Shown here one piece after another: positions 1 to 12,321 of a stretch of DNA of 64,000 nt; within the stretch, counting starts at the first letter, position 1, and each line of letters begins with the position of its first letter. Under the pieces are notes generated by a model that saw only the letters and a program-made list of their open reading frames with translations, did no database searches and was not told where the DNA came from. The translations under genes and the position numbers were made by a program. Where the stretch lies: NCBI GenBank assembly GCA_022836615.1, contig MU405236.1:186001-250000 (forward strand). The letters run 5' to 3'. The DNA is from Annulohypoxylon bovei var. microspora (lineage: Eukaryota; Ascomycota; Sordariomycetes; Xylariales; Hypoxylaceae).

Positions 1-349
1 TTCCTAGACAGACCCCGGTCGATTCTAAATCCTTTTGCTTTTGAGGTTTCCATGCGGCATCCTCGAGAGCCATTCCTGCTGCGGCTACCGCATACTGCGA
101 GAATGCGGACATGCGGCGTTGATCTGTGGCAGACAGCCAGTCATCCGGTCGCCACTGGCCTTCACCCGTACCCGACTTTGGGACAATTCCCGCCACGGTG
201 CTAGTGAGACCGCGCCATTTCTCCTGTGGCTCAAAATCTGCCACACTCACTATGCCGGAGTGCCCAGCAATCAACCTATTCCACGAACGCCGAACACCTA
301 CTCCAAGAGGAGTGATGGCGCCTAAGCCTGTGATGACAACCCGGCGCAT
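1..349 (-). CDS. CEM1: 3-oxoacyl-ACP synthase, mitochondrial (N-terminal part)
   Basis: Condensing enzyme of type II mitochondrial fatty-acid synthesis (FabF/KAS II family), which makes the lipoate precursor. The first 116 codons are present; the gene runs off the left edge. The start is the ATG at 349-347, with an in-frame TGA five codons upstream. The protein begins MRRVVITGLGAITPLGVGV, the KAS N-terminal beta strand and glycine loop, followed by a segment with RLIAGHSGI and later FSQYAVAAAGMALEDA, both typical of the thiolase-fold N-terminal half. The catalytic Cys and the two His lie beyond the window. No intron is seen in this part. The family call rests on clear N-terminal similarity; the symbol follows the yeast mitochondrial enzyme and is an inference. 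Confidence 0.88.
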   Translation of the reverse strand, partial: MRRVVITGLGAITPLGVGVRRSWNRLIAGHSGIVSVADFEPQEKWRGLTSTVAGIVPKSGTGEGQWRPDDWLSATDQRRMSAFSQYAVAAAGMALEDAAWKPQKQKDLESTGVCLG

Positions 350-1292
350 TCTTTGCCATAGTCAGGACTACCTGTGCGAGCCTGAAAGTTTAGGGTTGTA
401 TAGAGTATAAAAACATCGGTCCAATTGCGATTTGATTTTGGGGATGAATTTGCCGACTTTTAGGGTTGGAAGCTGTTGAGAAATCATAAAAAGTAAACCG
501 CGGATAAGATGATTTAATTACGCGATTACGCGATTATGAAGTTAACTGGATTGATTCTATTGGTTCGGAATGCGGCAAGTGGCATTGGATTACTATGTAT
601 GTAGCTACCCGATACAGTTGGAGGCAGGGCAGTAGCAGTCCGTAGCAGTCCCGCGTCCCGAGCGCCAGGTTTATGCCACGCGGTTAAGTCCACTTTTAGT
701 TAGCACTATCCATATTGATAACGCAACCTTGAACTGTCCAGTCCAGAGCTTAAGAGAGCTACATGTTGTCTTCACTCATACATAATTGTTCAAGACAACA
801 ACTTCAACACCAATAACAACGACAACAACCTTAGGTCAATTCAATGATCTTAAAACAATGAGTCTATTTTAATTCGATTTATCGTGTCTTAGCTATCGAA
901 GAGAGTCTATAGCATAATAGACAAATGCGGATTTGAACACGTTTCAAATATTTACATTCGAGTGGTGGTTTAAGGGGACGACAACTCCAATCTTATGTCA
1001 GAACTGTTTTGATAGATTAAAAATCTTATCAACTCGCCAAATATCAATGTAAACGGTGGTGATATTGCGATCTTACACCACACTTTTGGGCAACAAACAA
1101 TGTCCCTGTGATTAAGACAAGTTTATGGCCCGCCGCTTGCTTCAACATCCACGGACAATCCGTGTAAGCCAATGTTGGGGGATATTACCTATTGGCATAT
1201 TATTGGAGGAGCCTCTTCGTCTATGAGTCGGTTTTATGATCCTCGAGGCCTAAGAATTAGATTGGATCATTCGATCATCCTCGCCTTTCAAG
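350..1292. promoter_or_regulatory. Divergent promoter region with two GATAAG motifs
   Basis: This 943-bp spacer separates the divergently transcribed synthase and OPT transporter genes, so it must hold both promoters. GATAAG, the core of fungal GATA-factor (AreA/Nit2) sites, occurs at 503-508 on + and at 1025-1030 on -. Fungal OPT transporters are often nitrogen regulated, so the sites are plausible, but hexamers of this kind also occur by chance. A short direct repeat (ACGCGATT twice) lies near 523-538. No gene is seen here. Confidence 0.3.
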
Positions 1293-4241
1293 ATGAACAG
1301 CAAGCCTTCAAAGCCGTCAGGCACAGCTGAAGAAGGAAGAATAAAAGGGGATGATGGTGTTTCCTATGATGACTCAGACCTCGATGAGAGTGCGGCTGAG
1401 ATGAGGCACCGCACGAGAGGACATGATGCACGCCATCATACTGGTCCAACAAACAGCCGCGCTAATGGCTCGCAGCGTCGTCCTTCGGAATGGACCGAGT
1501 CTAGTGCTCGAAACGATGAAGATTATGAAGAGGGCGAAGAATTCGAACATTTATTAGACCCCAACCACCCCCACCAGCATCCTGACGAAGAGGCCATAGA
1601 GCTTCGTAGGATGGACTCTGACAGTTTGAAATCTTTTGATGATGAAACCTCATCCGGGGCAGGCGAAGAAAACTCGCCGTATGAAGAGGTTCGAGCCACG
1701 GTGCCTAACTACGATGAGGACCTCCCGTGTAATACTCTTCGAGCCTGGACAATCGGGTTGACTTTAGTACTTATCGGCGCTTCGACGAACACTCTATTCT
1801 CTCTAAGACAACCCTCAATCGGCCTGGGGACTCTCATCGCTCAGATTATCGCCTGGCCTCTCGGTCGTGCTTGGGAGAGAGTGGTACCTGATCGACACAT
1901 TAAGATCTTCGGTTTCAGATGTGATTTGAATCCGGGACCTTTCAACATCAAGGAACACTCGATCATCGTTGTCATGGCCGGCGTTTCTTTTTCCGTAGCC
2001 TACGCAACGGATATCATTCTTGCCCAGCTTGTATTTTACAAGCAGGACTTCGGCATTATATTTCAACTTGTGTTAACAATCTCGACGCAGTCCTTAGGGT
2101 ATGGGATCGCGGGCATGATGCGGAAGTTTTTAGGTGAGTCTACCTATATGTCTATGCACCATGCGTTGCTAATTGACCTTCCCCTTTCTAGTTTACCCGG
2201 CCTCTATGATCTGGCCTGGTAACCTAGTTGCTGTCGCCTTGATGAGTGCGATGTACGAGAAACACCAAGCGCCAGACCCATCCATTATCGGTGGACGTAT
2301 GCCGAGATATAGATGGTTTGGCATTATAACAGTCATTTCTGCTCTGTATTATTTCATTCCTGGCTACTTTGCGCAGTTCCTAAGTGTCTTCGCCTTTGCA
2401 ACATGGATGGCTCCTAATAACCCTGTGGTCAATCAGCTGTTTGGCGGCAACACTGGTATATCCTTGTTGCCGATTACCTTCGACTGGACACAGATCGCAG
2501 GATATATCGGGTCCCCTCTGATCCCTCCATGGTTTGTCTAGTCTAGAGCCCAACGGCATCGTTCATTGACTAACGAGCCTCTAGGAGCGCTATTGCCAAC
2601 ACGACCATTGGCGTCGTGTTATTTTATATCATACTAACTACATTTTTCCATTACACGGGCGTATGGTATTCTCAATTCTTGCCCATGAGCGACTCTTCCA
2701 CTTATGATAACACTGGTGCGATATATGATGTAAAGAGGATCTTAACCCCTGAGTTCACCCTGGATGAAGAAGCATACAAGGCATACTCGCCGGTTTTCAT
2801 CAGGTTCGATATCACCATCATTTAACTGTAATTCATACTCACACACGATATAGCACTACATTCGCGTTATCTTATGGCCTGTCGTTTGCAGCCATTACGG
2901 CCTTGATAGTCTATACCTATATCCACCATAGCAAGACTATTTGGGCTCAATATAGAAATAGCACTAACGAAAAACCTGATAGTATGTGTTTTTTTCGTTA
3001 ATACTCATGACTTTGGCTTATGTTACTGTGCCAATTGCAATTGCTAACCCAGCGCGTAGTACACATGAAACTTATGCAAAAATACAAGGAGGCGCCATCT
3101 TCGTGGTATTTTATTCTGTTCGCAATGGTTCGTTGCGCCATCATTGAGTACCTCGGAAGCTCAATCGCTAAACAATCTAACAGGTACTGGCACTTGGCTT
3201 CTTTTCTGTTCTAGCATACCCAACCAATCTAACTTGGTGGGCTTTCTTGCTCGCCGTGGGCATCTCTTTCGCGTTTTCCTTGCCTATTGGCATCATCCAG
3301 GCCGTCACAAATCATCAGATTGGCCTGAATGTCTTGACCGAATTTGTCTACGGTTATATTCAGCCCGGTCGGCCGCTCGCTCTTATGCTGTAAGTTACCT
3401 ACCCTACCATTCTATCATCTTTATATGTCATTGTTAACGGACTTGAAAGGTTTAAAACGTATGGCTATATCACAATGTCGCAAGCGCTAAGCTTCGTCTC
3501 CGACCTCAAGTTTGGACATTACATGAAGATACCTCCCCGAACTATGTTCATGGCTCAAGTTGTTGCTACGACATTCTCGTGCTTCATCCAAGTCGCTGTC
3601 CTCAACTTTGCGCTTAGCAACATCGATGGTGTCTGCGACCTAACACAACCTCAGCGCTTTACATGCCCTGGAGGTCGAGTTTTCTTCTCTGGTACGCTCT
3701 TCACATTCGCGATTATTACGTAACCGTTCACAACTGACATGTTTCAATCACAGCCTCCGTAATATGGGGTCTAATAGGACCCTCCCGCGTCTTCTCCCCA
3801 GGTCAAATCTACTCCGGGCTCCTGATCTTCTTCGCCGTCGGTGCCGCCGCCCCCATCGCCTTTTGGTACGCGGCGCGACGGTGGCCCCATTCGCCCGCCA
3901 AGCACCTCATGGCGCCGCTTATCTTCGGCGGCCCGGCTTACATCCCGCCTGCCACACCGCTGAACTACCTGTCGTGGGGCCTCGTAGGCTACGTGTTCCA
4001 GTACTTGGTCAAGAAGCGTCATTTCAGATGGTGGAGCCGCCTCAACTATCTTACCTCTGCCGGGCTCGACCTGGGTCTCGCGCTCGGAACGCTGGTTGTG
4101 TTCTTCGTCTTCACCCTGAACGAGATCGAAGCCCCGAGGTGGTGGGGTAACAATGTCGTGACGTCGACGATGGACTACCAGGGCAAGGCTATCCAGGTCG
4201 TGGTCCCGCCGGGCGAGACTTTCGGGCCTAAGATTTGGTAA
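1293..4241 (+). CDS. OPT-family oligopeptide transporter
   Basis: Proton-coupled importer of small peptides (OPT/isp4-like), expected in the plasma membrane. Model of eight exons: join(1293..2133, 2192..2531, 2585..2803, 2854..2981, 3060..3127, 3184..3389, 3450..3691, 3754..4241), 843 aa, with all seven introns GT-AG and all phases consistent. Residues 1 to about 145 form an acidic, low-complexity cytosolic tail (YDDSDLDESAAEM, EDYEEGEEFEHLL). Many hydrophobic segments follow. Family signatures include LNPGPFNIKEHSI in exon 1, VYPASMIWPGNLVAVAL across intron 1, SPVFISTTFALSYGLS across intron 3, NHQIGLNVLTEFVYGYIQPG in exon 6, and IFGGPAYIPPATPLNYLSWG near the C terminus. Length is normal for the family and no key segment is missing. 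Substrate (peptide, glutathione or siderophore-like) cannot be decided from sequence. Confidence 0.95.
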
Positions 4242-5440
4242 AGGGTGGGTTTGGCTGTCGTGGTATAGAGGTGGCGTGTGTATAGCTAGGTGTCTATGTA
4301 CTAAGACTTCTAAGGTAGACTAGACAGACTTTTTAAGAGCGGCTTGGGATCTTACTAGAATGAAGGGTGTTTACGGGGTCGTGTTAGACACGAACACGAT
4401 AGGTTTGTATGGATATTAGCAGGCATGTAAAATTACTGAGTTGCTACCTATTCAACATTATGAAGTCTGCTTATGTGACTATTGCATGGTATACCAGGAG
4501 AAAAATATTGAAGATTAGGTATCTATATTGGATGTACAATTTTCTACCTAGGGACGATTAGTCGGTAGGTTGTAGTCTACTTTAAACCTCCCTCACAAGT
4601 GTAACCCGTTAGTCTAAGCCCACGTTACATAATAGATGTAGAAATTTAGCATGTTAGTAGAATGGTTTACCTCATGTATACACTACCGTCCCTTGATCCA
4701 CGTGTATAGGTAGTAACGTAGCTACGCTGTGAGTCTGCGGCGCCATTGATGATACCTTTATCTCGTACGCATCCCGAAACCCGGGTTGTTATATATAGGC
4801 TCGGGCACTGTCGCAGCGTTGGGAGTCTCCCGTTCCGCCCCGTCGGATCCGGCTACGTTGATGTTGCACCGCATTGCCGTTGGTATCGGATGGTGTTACA
4901 TTCGTTCGTTCTAGAAGTATGTCCGTGTTATAATACTTACCTGAGGGAATTATCCGAAAAGCCCGGAAGAGATAATTGTGCACCTCCTTGCGCGAAGCTA
5001 CGGACGCATTGCTCAATGTGGTAGGTGGTTAGTATTCGTAGATAGACTAGTAAGGTATGAGCTAAAAGTTCCGCAACTGCCTTACGACGAGATAACCGAG
5101 GGGGTACATTGTGCACAAGACTCTCAGCCAGCTCAAACATTTATACTTGTACAAGAGCTTAGTAGGGGAAAATTTGAACGTGAGGATGACCTCGGTCCGA
5201 CTTGGTTGACCGAGCGAGTAGTTACATAACACATGTTTCCTACGGTAGTACACCACTTGACATCTTCTTCATATTAGGTACCTAGGTAAATATACAAAAC
5301 GGGCCGACCCAATTTCTAATCCGATATACCGTAGGTGGTAGCTCATAAGACTATAGGTTTTAGGAAGGGAGATCCAAAGTTAGACGGCCTATGAATCTCG
5401 AACAATCTCCGCCAGCCTCGCCATGCTTTTTTTATATCCC
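4242..5440. other. Intergenic spacer between convergent genes
   Basis: About 1.2 kb between the 3' ends of the OPT transporter and the CBM48-domain gene. Both strands carry only short open frames with no recognisable protein. It should hold two 3' UTRs; no hairpin, repeat or RNA gene stands out. Confidence 0.5.
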
Positions 5441-7395
5441 TTACAAGCGGACAGGATTCTGCCATAATAAGCCGACGCCGACGACGATGACAGCAGTGCC
5501 GGCAGCCATGAGTCTATAAATATGTTAGGAGTAGAAACACAAGTAAAATCACTATGAAGCTGATAAAGAAAGAAAAAGAAAAGAATAACGTACGCTCTGT
5601 TTCTACGACGGTATAACCACCCGGCGAAACCTCCGATCCACCTCACAAAAGCAACCCGCAAGCAGATATCGAGCCAGTTTGGGGTCTGGTTCGTATCCTG
5701 GAAAGATGCCGAAGACGTGACTGATTTGTCAGCCGTTCGCTTTCGCAGGCTCGTCTCATTTTTGGGATCGATAGACGTCGATTTCCCTTCCCCCTCGCTT
5801 ATGCTCCCTGTATTAGAGCTTTCGCTCACATAGGTGTCAGGTGTACCACGTACAACATTAGCGGGACTGTTCTTAGCAGCTTCCTTCTTAGCAGCAAGTG
5901 GAGGGTGGTTGCGGCCATTCGGGGCATTTAAGTCGTCTTCCGGTACGGATGCATATTCGTTGAATTTCGGATCCGCATCCTCTAAAACCCTGGTACTGGG
6001 TGGAGAAGCTGGGGCGGAATCTAGGGGAGAGCAATCTTCAGACTTTTTGCTCCTTCGCTTAGACTCGACGTTCATAGAAATGCCCTCGTCGTTGGAATCT
6101 ACGCTGACAGCGCATTCCGACCCAGCGCCCCACGACGGCCCAGGGTGCTGGACGAATGGGGTCATTTCTTCTTCCGGCTCGTCGTCTGCGTTGTCGTTGT
6201 GGGACTCTTCGTCTTCCGCTATGGAGCCCAGAGAACTTCTAGTGCTAGACTGAACCAAACCAGACTGTTTTGTGGCATCGTCGGCTGGCAGATTTTGTTG
6301 GTCCTTCGGTGGATTTTCTGCAGAGCTTGCCTGTTGGAACAATGGAACAACAGATGATGGTGGAATTCCCTCAACAACCGTGCGATCGGCATCTACGCTA
6401 GTTGAGATACGTCGTACCGCAGCTAGAATAGATTCGCGATTGTCTGATGGGAACGTCTCCAATTGAGGATCGTTGAAATCCAAATCCTCTATCTCGACAG
6501 CCGGGTCGTCGAAGTCCGAAGCAGTCTTGCTTTCCCGCCGGTTCTTAGCGTCAGATGCCTGTCCCATAAATTCGTGGGAAAACACAGGGCACTCGCCGTC
6601 TTCGGCGTCGGTCTCGTCGTCTGAATACCAATCATCATCCGCATCTAGCGTTGAGGCGGTCTTGGAAACTTCCATAGCCGTCTGTGCAACTTGGCTAATT
6701 GGAGTGTGGGATAGACGCCGGATGCCGATTCTGCCCGCTTCAGCGTCTGATACTTCCTGTTCGGGCGTCCCAGGATCTATGATACATGCCGAGTCGGCCA
6801 CCTCGGCGGCGGTCTTTGCGATATTGGGGGTTCGCCTGCCACTGCTGGTTGGCAAGCCTTTGAACATATTGACTCGGGGATTTGGCGCTTTGATATCAGC
6901 TTCCCGGGTCGTGTTGATGGAAACCCTAAGAATATTGTTTGTGTTTCCCATTTCATCGACGACTGGTAGTTAGGTCTTAGCATACGAAGTTGCGATTTTA
7001 GTGGAAAGCTGAAGGAGTAAAATTTTACCTTTGTCGGCGTTGTCGTCCAAGACCCACCAATCTCCCGATCCTATTCGAAATTTGTATTGGATTTCAGAGC
7101 CATCATCAACCATGACCATTTTAGTGAATATGTGGCTTCCGTGCTGGTCGATAGAGACATCCATCTCTTGCGGCTGCCATGGCGGGTTTGAGAAGGATCC
7201 AGCCACATAAACGGGAGGGCCGGTTCCATTCTTTTGGTACGTGAAGGTAATAGGGACTTTGCGGCGAGGCATGTCGGGCGAGAGCGGAGCTAGCTTTTGG
7301 ATTATCACGAGCTCATGCTTGATAGAGGTCTGTCGAGGGTCGATAAAGTGCGAGATTGTCGGCTTGACAAGTCTAGGATCGACGATGGCATCCAT
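5441..7395 (-). CDS. Glycogen-binding (CBM48/AMPK-beta-like) protein with C-terminal hydrophobic segment
   Basis: Model complement(join(5441..5513, 5594..6962, 7029..7395)), 602 aa, two GT-AG introns. An E-set/CBM48 module of the AMPK-beta, Mdg1/Crp1 type occupies roughly residues 45-140: TFTYQKNGTGPPVYVAGSFS, then IQYKFRIGSGDWWVLDD, and across intron 1 VVDEMGNTNNILRV. This fold binds glycogen or related glucans. The long middle is acidic and Ser-rich with repeated A-[AM]-E-V-x-x-[ST]-A segments, probably disordered and phosphorylated. The last exon, reached by splicing at GC|A, encodes a hydrophobic stretch (ALMAAGTAVIVVGVGLLW) ending QNPVRL, which looks like a tail anchor. Reading through intron 2 instead would give a different, less family-like end. 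An in-frame TAA lies upstream of the ATG. The exact substrate and partner are unknown. Confidence 0.85.
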
Positions 7396-9253
7396 GAAAT
7401 CAGAAGGATGCTGGGGGCTTGATTATAATTGCGAGGCCATCAACAAGACCGGGCTGCCGTTTCTTTGAAAGTTACTGCGCAACTTAGATCGGCAAGTGAT
7501 AGGTAGGTGGGAGCTTGAGGCTTCCAGGAGTAATCCGCGGAGGCTAAACAATCGGATAGAACAACCTGACGCTGCTAGCAAAGGGTTCAATTTGGACCTA
7601 ACTGTGTGTTTGTCTATCAGTATTCCATCGCGGAGCGCGGGTTTATAAATTAGGACGAATAGATATGGACGGGCTGATATGGTGGTATGGTGGTCTATGC
7701 AAATTTTGGTATACACAGCTTGCCATTGGGTGTGCTAGTAGCTGGTTTATCGACGTTCTTATGCAAATGGACAACTAGGAATCTGACATATGTTCAACTG
7801 ACGACTTACAATCTAGTGATAGCTGATGAGCTGTTTGGAGAATCCGGATTGGTAATGATTAATGAGTCAAAGGAAGTGACTTCGTCGAGGGAAGATGAAA
7901 CGACGGAAGTCAACTGGGTTGTTGAAGGAAATATAGAAGAAGGAAACAATAGGATTCGGAAATAAGGATAGCTCTGATGTTGTATATGGATAATTTTCAA
8001 GCCGTGGTGGCATCCATCATACGAGACAGATAGAGACAGATAGAGAGATACATAAAAATACCTACCTACATACATACCAAACCTGCCAGCCTATGATATT
8101 GGATGATGGTGGTCCTGATTAAGGCCAGCTTTAGCCAGCTGCGTCGTCCTGACGCATGCCTTACGCTTGTCTGGATCGTTCCATTTGGTGGACAAACCAA
8201 CCTTTGTAGAGCCAAGGCTCTCAGGGCCTGCTCTACTGAGCCACACCTGATATGCAAGATGTAGAACTCCAAGGTGACATATCATTCTTGTCGGCATACC
8301 TAGCAGCCTAGGACCTAGGTACCTATGCTGCTATGACCGGGGTAGCCATCAATGATTGGATCGCTGCAGGGTCTCCTGTACTGCAGTACGCCGTCTGTAC
8401 GTGTACAATATGTACCTACCTAGACTTGGACGTAGCTTAGGAAATTATGGAAATTCTCATGAAAGGCAGAAAGGTTCTAAGGACCAAGGTTGTATGATGT
8501 AAATTCGGTTGATATAAAGTTTCCATAAAAACGATGGGATGCGAATCGTGCAACACTAGGCTCATCGTGGATGGTCGAAAGGTGAGATGGCAGGATAGTA
8601 GCGTATGATTTACGATGAGAGATGGAGAAGTGGAGAGAGGTGGAGAAATGGATCCTTTGTTGACTCGGTCTGTACACATTGGTGCGTAGACTAGTATGTG
8701 CCAATGTGGTGGAGGTGAAGCAGAGTACGGAGTAGGGCGACTCATGCTGCTCATGTTGGGATTATGAAAGAGAAAAGAAAAGAAGGAATAATACGGCTGT
8801 TACGGCTGACGGCCGACGGCTGAGCGGAACAAAAGGTCCTCAACTCTACTGGATCGGCAATTGCATTTCTGTGGCTGGTGTGTGGGTGGTAATGGAAATA
8901 CACCTGAGGAAGTAAGAGCCGGCGGGCTGCGGCCGTTGTCATACCTTAACAGCTTTGCAGCTTAGTAACTGCTACACAAGGTTTATCGATAACAATGAAT
9001 CGGAATGTGCTGGAAAAAAGAGCTGAGCTAGTAGTGAGTTACCTAGCTCCCCGCAATTCTGCCGGGCGGTAAGAAAGCTTTTATGGGGTTCTTCACCTAT
9101 CAAGCCGGCCTAGTTGGTGACACAAAGAGAGGATAGTCGCATCCGTCTGCCCCACTTTGAATCTTTCTAGAACATCAAACTTCGTCAAGGAAACAGATCA
9201 CAATTTCCAACGTCAAGAGTTAGATCTGTTTGAATCGTCGGTAGCCTCTCGTC
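7396..9253. other. Divergent intergenic region
   Basis: About 1.86 kb between two divergent genes, so it holds both promoters. A short tandem run of AGACAGATAG units lies near 8026-8055, a GGAGAAGTGG/GGAGAGAGG purine-rich stretch near 8620-8650, and a CCTAGGTACC run near 8310. Several open frames overlap in alternate frames without any recognisable domain. No RNA gene is seen. Confidence 0.5.
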
Positions 9254-10812
9254 ATGTCTGTGCCGCCGCAGTTAATTCGCATAAAGCGAAAGGCCACAGA
9301 GGATGCGCCCGTCTCCTTCCTTCGTAAGTTATCGCATAGGTCGTCGCGTTAACATACATTAGGTATAAATAGAATACTCAATTAATATTCTTCTATTCTA
9401 GGTGTTCAAGAGAATAAGAGACATCGAAGTGACGCCTTCGTGTATCAGCGAAAAGAAGAACGAGCCGCCTTCCTAGACATTCCTACCAACCCTCTCATTC
9501 ACAACTCTGCGCAATCCCCACGCAAAAAGCGACCTGAGCCTACGAACCCTTCTGAGACCATAACATTCCAAGTTCCTAATGTACCAGACACTGCCACCAA
9601 TGACGGATCTAGCGATAATGGCATCGGTACTGAATCAGCAGCTGATGCCGCGTCTGTCAGATCTACTGGCTCTGCTGATCTCGTGTCCGAGCCACGAAGA
9701 TTTCACATGTCAAGAAGGGACATGGTTCGATCATCCTCTTCTCAGTCAGGTCGGTTAGATGGAGGTATCACTAAAAAGCGCTCTACGCCAGCATTATTTG
9801 TGGAGCGTAAGATCAAGAGAATCTCTTCTAGGCCTATCGAAAAGTTTCAAGCCCTTACCAATGAAATCAGTCGGGCAACTACACCCACGGCGATGGAGGA
9901 GATGGAGGTCGACAAGCCTGAGCCGCGAAAGCGTAAGAAGCCTGGAATAGCAAAATACCTGAAGAAAGAGGACAAGAAGGAGGACAAGAAGGAGAACACG
10001 GAGGAGGACACGGAGGACACGAAGAAGGACAAGAAGGATAACAAGAAGAAGGCTAGCGAGGGGTATAAGGCCGATCTCCCCAAGTCCCTGACGGAACGAT
10101 GGAATGTCGATATAGATATGATGACAGCCGAGATGAACGCATTTACTATGCAGCAAATTGGGCTTAACCTTCAGAAGGCCGACGAGGAGAACAAACTTCG
10201 ATCCTCCACCAACGCCCAACTCAAGTTCAAGCCGAAGCCGATCAAGCGATATGCTGAGCGACATCCCGAAGATGCACAGGTTCCTGTTGACAAAGAGATG
10301 GCAGATGCCGACGCCGATGTTAGCGACAGCGACGACGGTGACTACATCATCGAGACATATGAGCGCGTCCCTGCTAGCAAGATAGGAGAGCATGTTCCAG
10401 CACATAAGATTGGTGTTCTAGTACTTGAGGCGGAACCCGAACTGGAGTATTTCTACGGGGAGGACGGTGACAGTGAAGATGAATGGGCCGAGGATGAAGA
10501 AGATGAGAATGGTGTGTACCACTTTTCCCAGCATGTCGTGATATCTTGAGATCCGATGTTTCTAACTTGTTTACAGCCGAGAACTATTACGCTGCGGATT
10601 ACCCTGATGAAGAAGTTGCCTCAGACGATGAGTTCGATAAGAATCCCTACTCTTTCCGAACCGGCAATGCTTCGGACCTCGAGGAGTATGACCTAGCAGA
10701 TGAGGACGATGACGATAACGATAATGCAACCTTCAGTAAGAAGGACGACGGAGGTCGATTTACCACGTACATCGGCCGACCCAATCGTGAGTTCACGGCG
10801 AGAAATCTGTAA
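9254..10812 (+). CDS. Iwr1-type RNA polymerase II nuclear-import factor
   Basis: Iwr1 proteins bind assembled RNA polymerase II in the cytoplasm and carry it into the nucleus. Model join(9254..9323, 9402..10511, 10577..10812), 471 aa, two GT-AG introns. The short first exon starts MSVPPQLIRIKRK, a conserved N-terminal strand of the family, followed across intron 1 by VQENKRHR. The Iwr1 motif lies at about residues 370-405 and is split by intron 2: EYFYGEDGDSEDEWAEDEED, then ENAENYYAADYPDEE. The middle has a very charged run of KKED/KKEN/EEDTED units near residues 175-200, encoded by imperfect GAGGACAAGAAG repeats. Codon frame is intact throughout. Without splicing, intron 2 would end the protein a few codons after the acidic segment and lose half of the motif. 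Confidence 0.9.
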
Positions 10813-12321
10813 GGGCGTCAATGCGAGCACACGGCAGCGAGCGAGCGATAATGGCGCGCGGCAATTCTGTGGGACATGGGCATCACGAAATTTGCGCTAG
10901 CATCTACGAATAGGTGATTTTAGTGGAACGAGTGTTGGTCTGCAGCAAAACCCGACACTCTGGAACCAGGCGTCGGCGAAGAATTAAACGCCGAGGATGG
11001 ACGTCACGGGCATATGAAACCCGCGAGGGAGGATAAGGTGGTTTGTCTACCTGACTATGCCCAGACTTGGCCCAGACTTGTATGGGCAGGGTTTAAGCAA
11101 ACATGTCGCCCCTAGTCTTCTGTATCCCCCGATCTACAGGTGTTGCATGTGACTTCCGAATGGTCCGAATATGTATTCCACTACAACTGTACGAGCAGCA
11201 TTCGACCGCCGAGAAGATGTGAAATCGCAAAGATTCTCATTGGCGCGTTAGAGCCGTCAGGCAAACTTGGGCCCGGACGCTTTGTGTAAAGAGGGTAACA
11301 CAGCTGGCGAATTTAGCCAGTCTCCGACGAAATCACATACGCTTTGCATCACCCGACGTTCTTGACATGTCTCGAGGCTCGTCTTCACCGTATGATGTTA
11401 ACAATGCGTCAATATATGTAGCTTGGATTTTAGGGGGGCTATTTTGACCCCGGGGCAAGTGAATAACACCCCATGGCTCTCCAACCTGTAGACGATGATA
11501 ATGTAGGTGATAGATACATGAAGCAGGTGAGTACCGGAAATGACGAATGATATATCAGAGAACCGACTCTTATGCCTGTAAATGATTCACCTATGCCTTT
11601 CCCCATCCTTTTTTTGACTTGACAAGAAACCTCCCTGCCTTGATGCTGTCCGTGTTCAGGTATGTTTGCATGTCCGCTACAAACAAGTGCTTGCTGACCG
11701 ACCGAACAAGTTCGCTGAAATGTGAGAGGTGAGGACACCCCATAGTATGCAAGAAGATATTGGGGACCTCGGAGAGACGTAGGTAAGAGGCAAAAATATC
11801 AGACACGCTTGGAACCCCCAAAAAGGAGGTATGGTAGTAATATTACATTGACCCATGTCCATGACTGTTTCCGTCGCTCATTAATCCATATCCCATATCA
11901 GACACACAATCAGTTTGGTTCTGTTTAATCCCAAAGTGCCCAGTTTCGTATCAGCAATACCTCCCTTTCCCCCTTTTCCTTTTCTCCTTTTCCTTCCTCT
12001 AACTTCCCTTGTTTTCCCCAAGCCCATATGCGCCTCCGAGCCATTGTCGTGCCACCGCCCCTTGCGCACTTAGTCTTTGTGCCCGCGGTCCAGATACCGC
12101 CCGCTGTGTAATATGTAAAGGAATGATATTGATACGAAGATAAATAGATTAAACTTGCAGGCCGTAAATCTATAGTCGGCGAGTTTGGGTTGGCATTTGG
12201 CCGGTGTCGGGGAGTATTTTGTTGGTAGATAAAAATAAGTATACACGAAATTTTAAACATATCGTGCCCTGATCTACTCCGTATCGTATATTCGCTCATG
12301 AGTGTCTTCGTGACTGTGCCC
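10813..12321. other. Intergenic spacer between convergent genes
   Basis: About 1.5 kb between the 3' ends of the Iwr1 gene and the next gene on the minus strand. A pyrimidine-rich run (CCTCCCTTTCCCCCTTTTCC-like) lies at about 11957-12010. Frames on either strand are short and unrecognisable; no RNA gene is seen. Confidence 0.5.

Noticed and set aside
9794..10405. 203-codon minus-strand frame rich in Leu
   Set aside because: Antisense shadow of the Iwr1 gene's acidic/lysine repeats.
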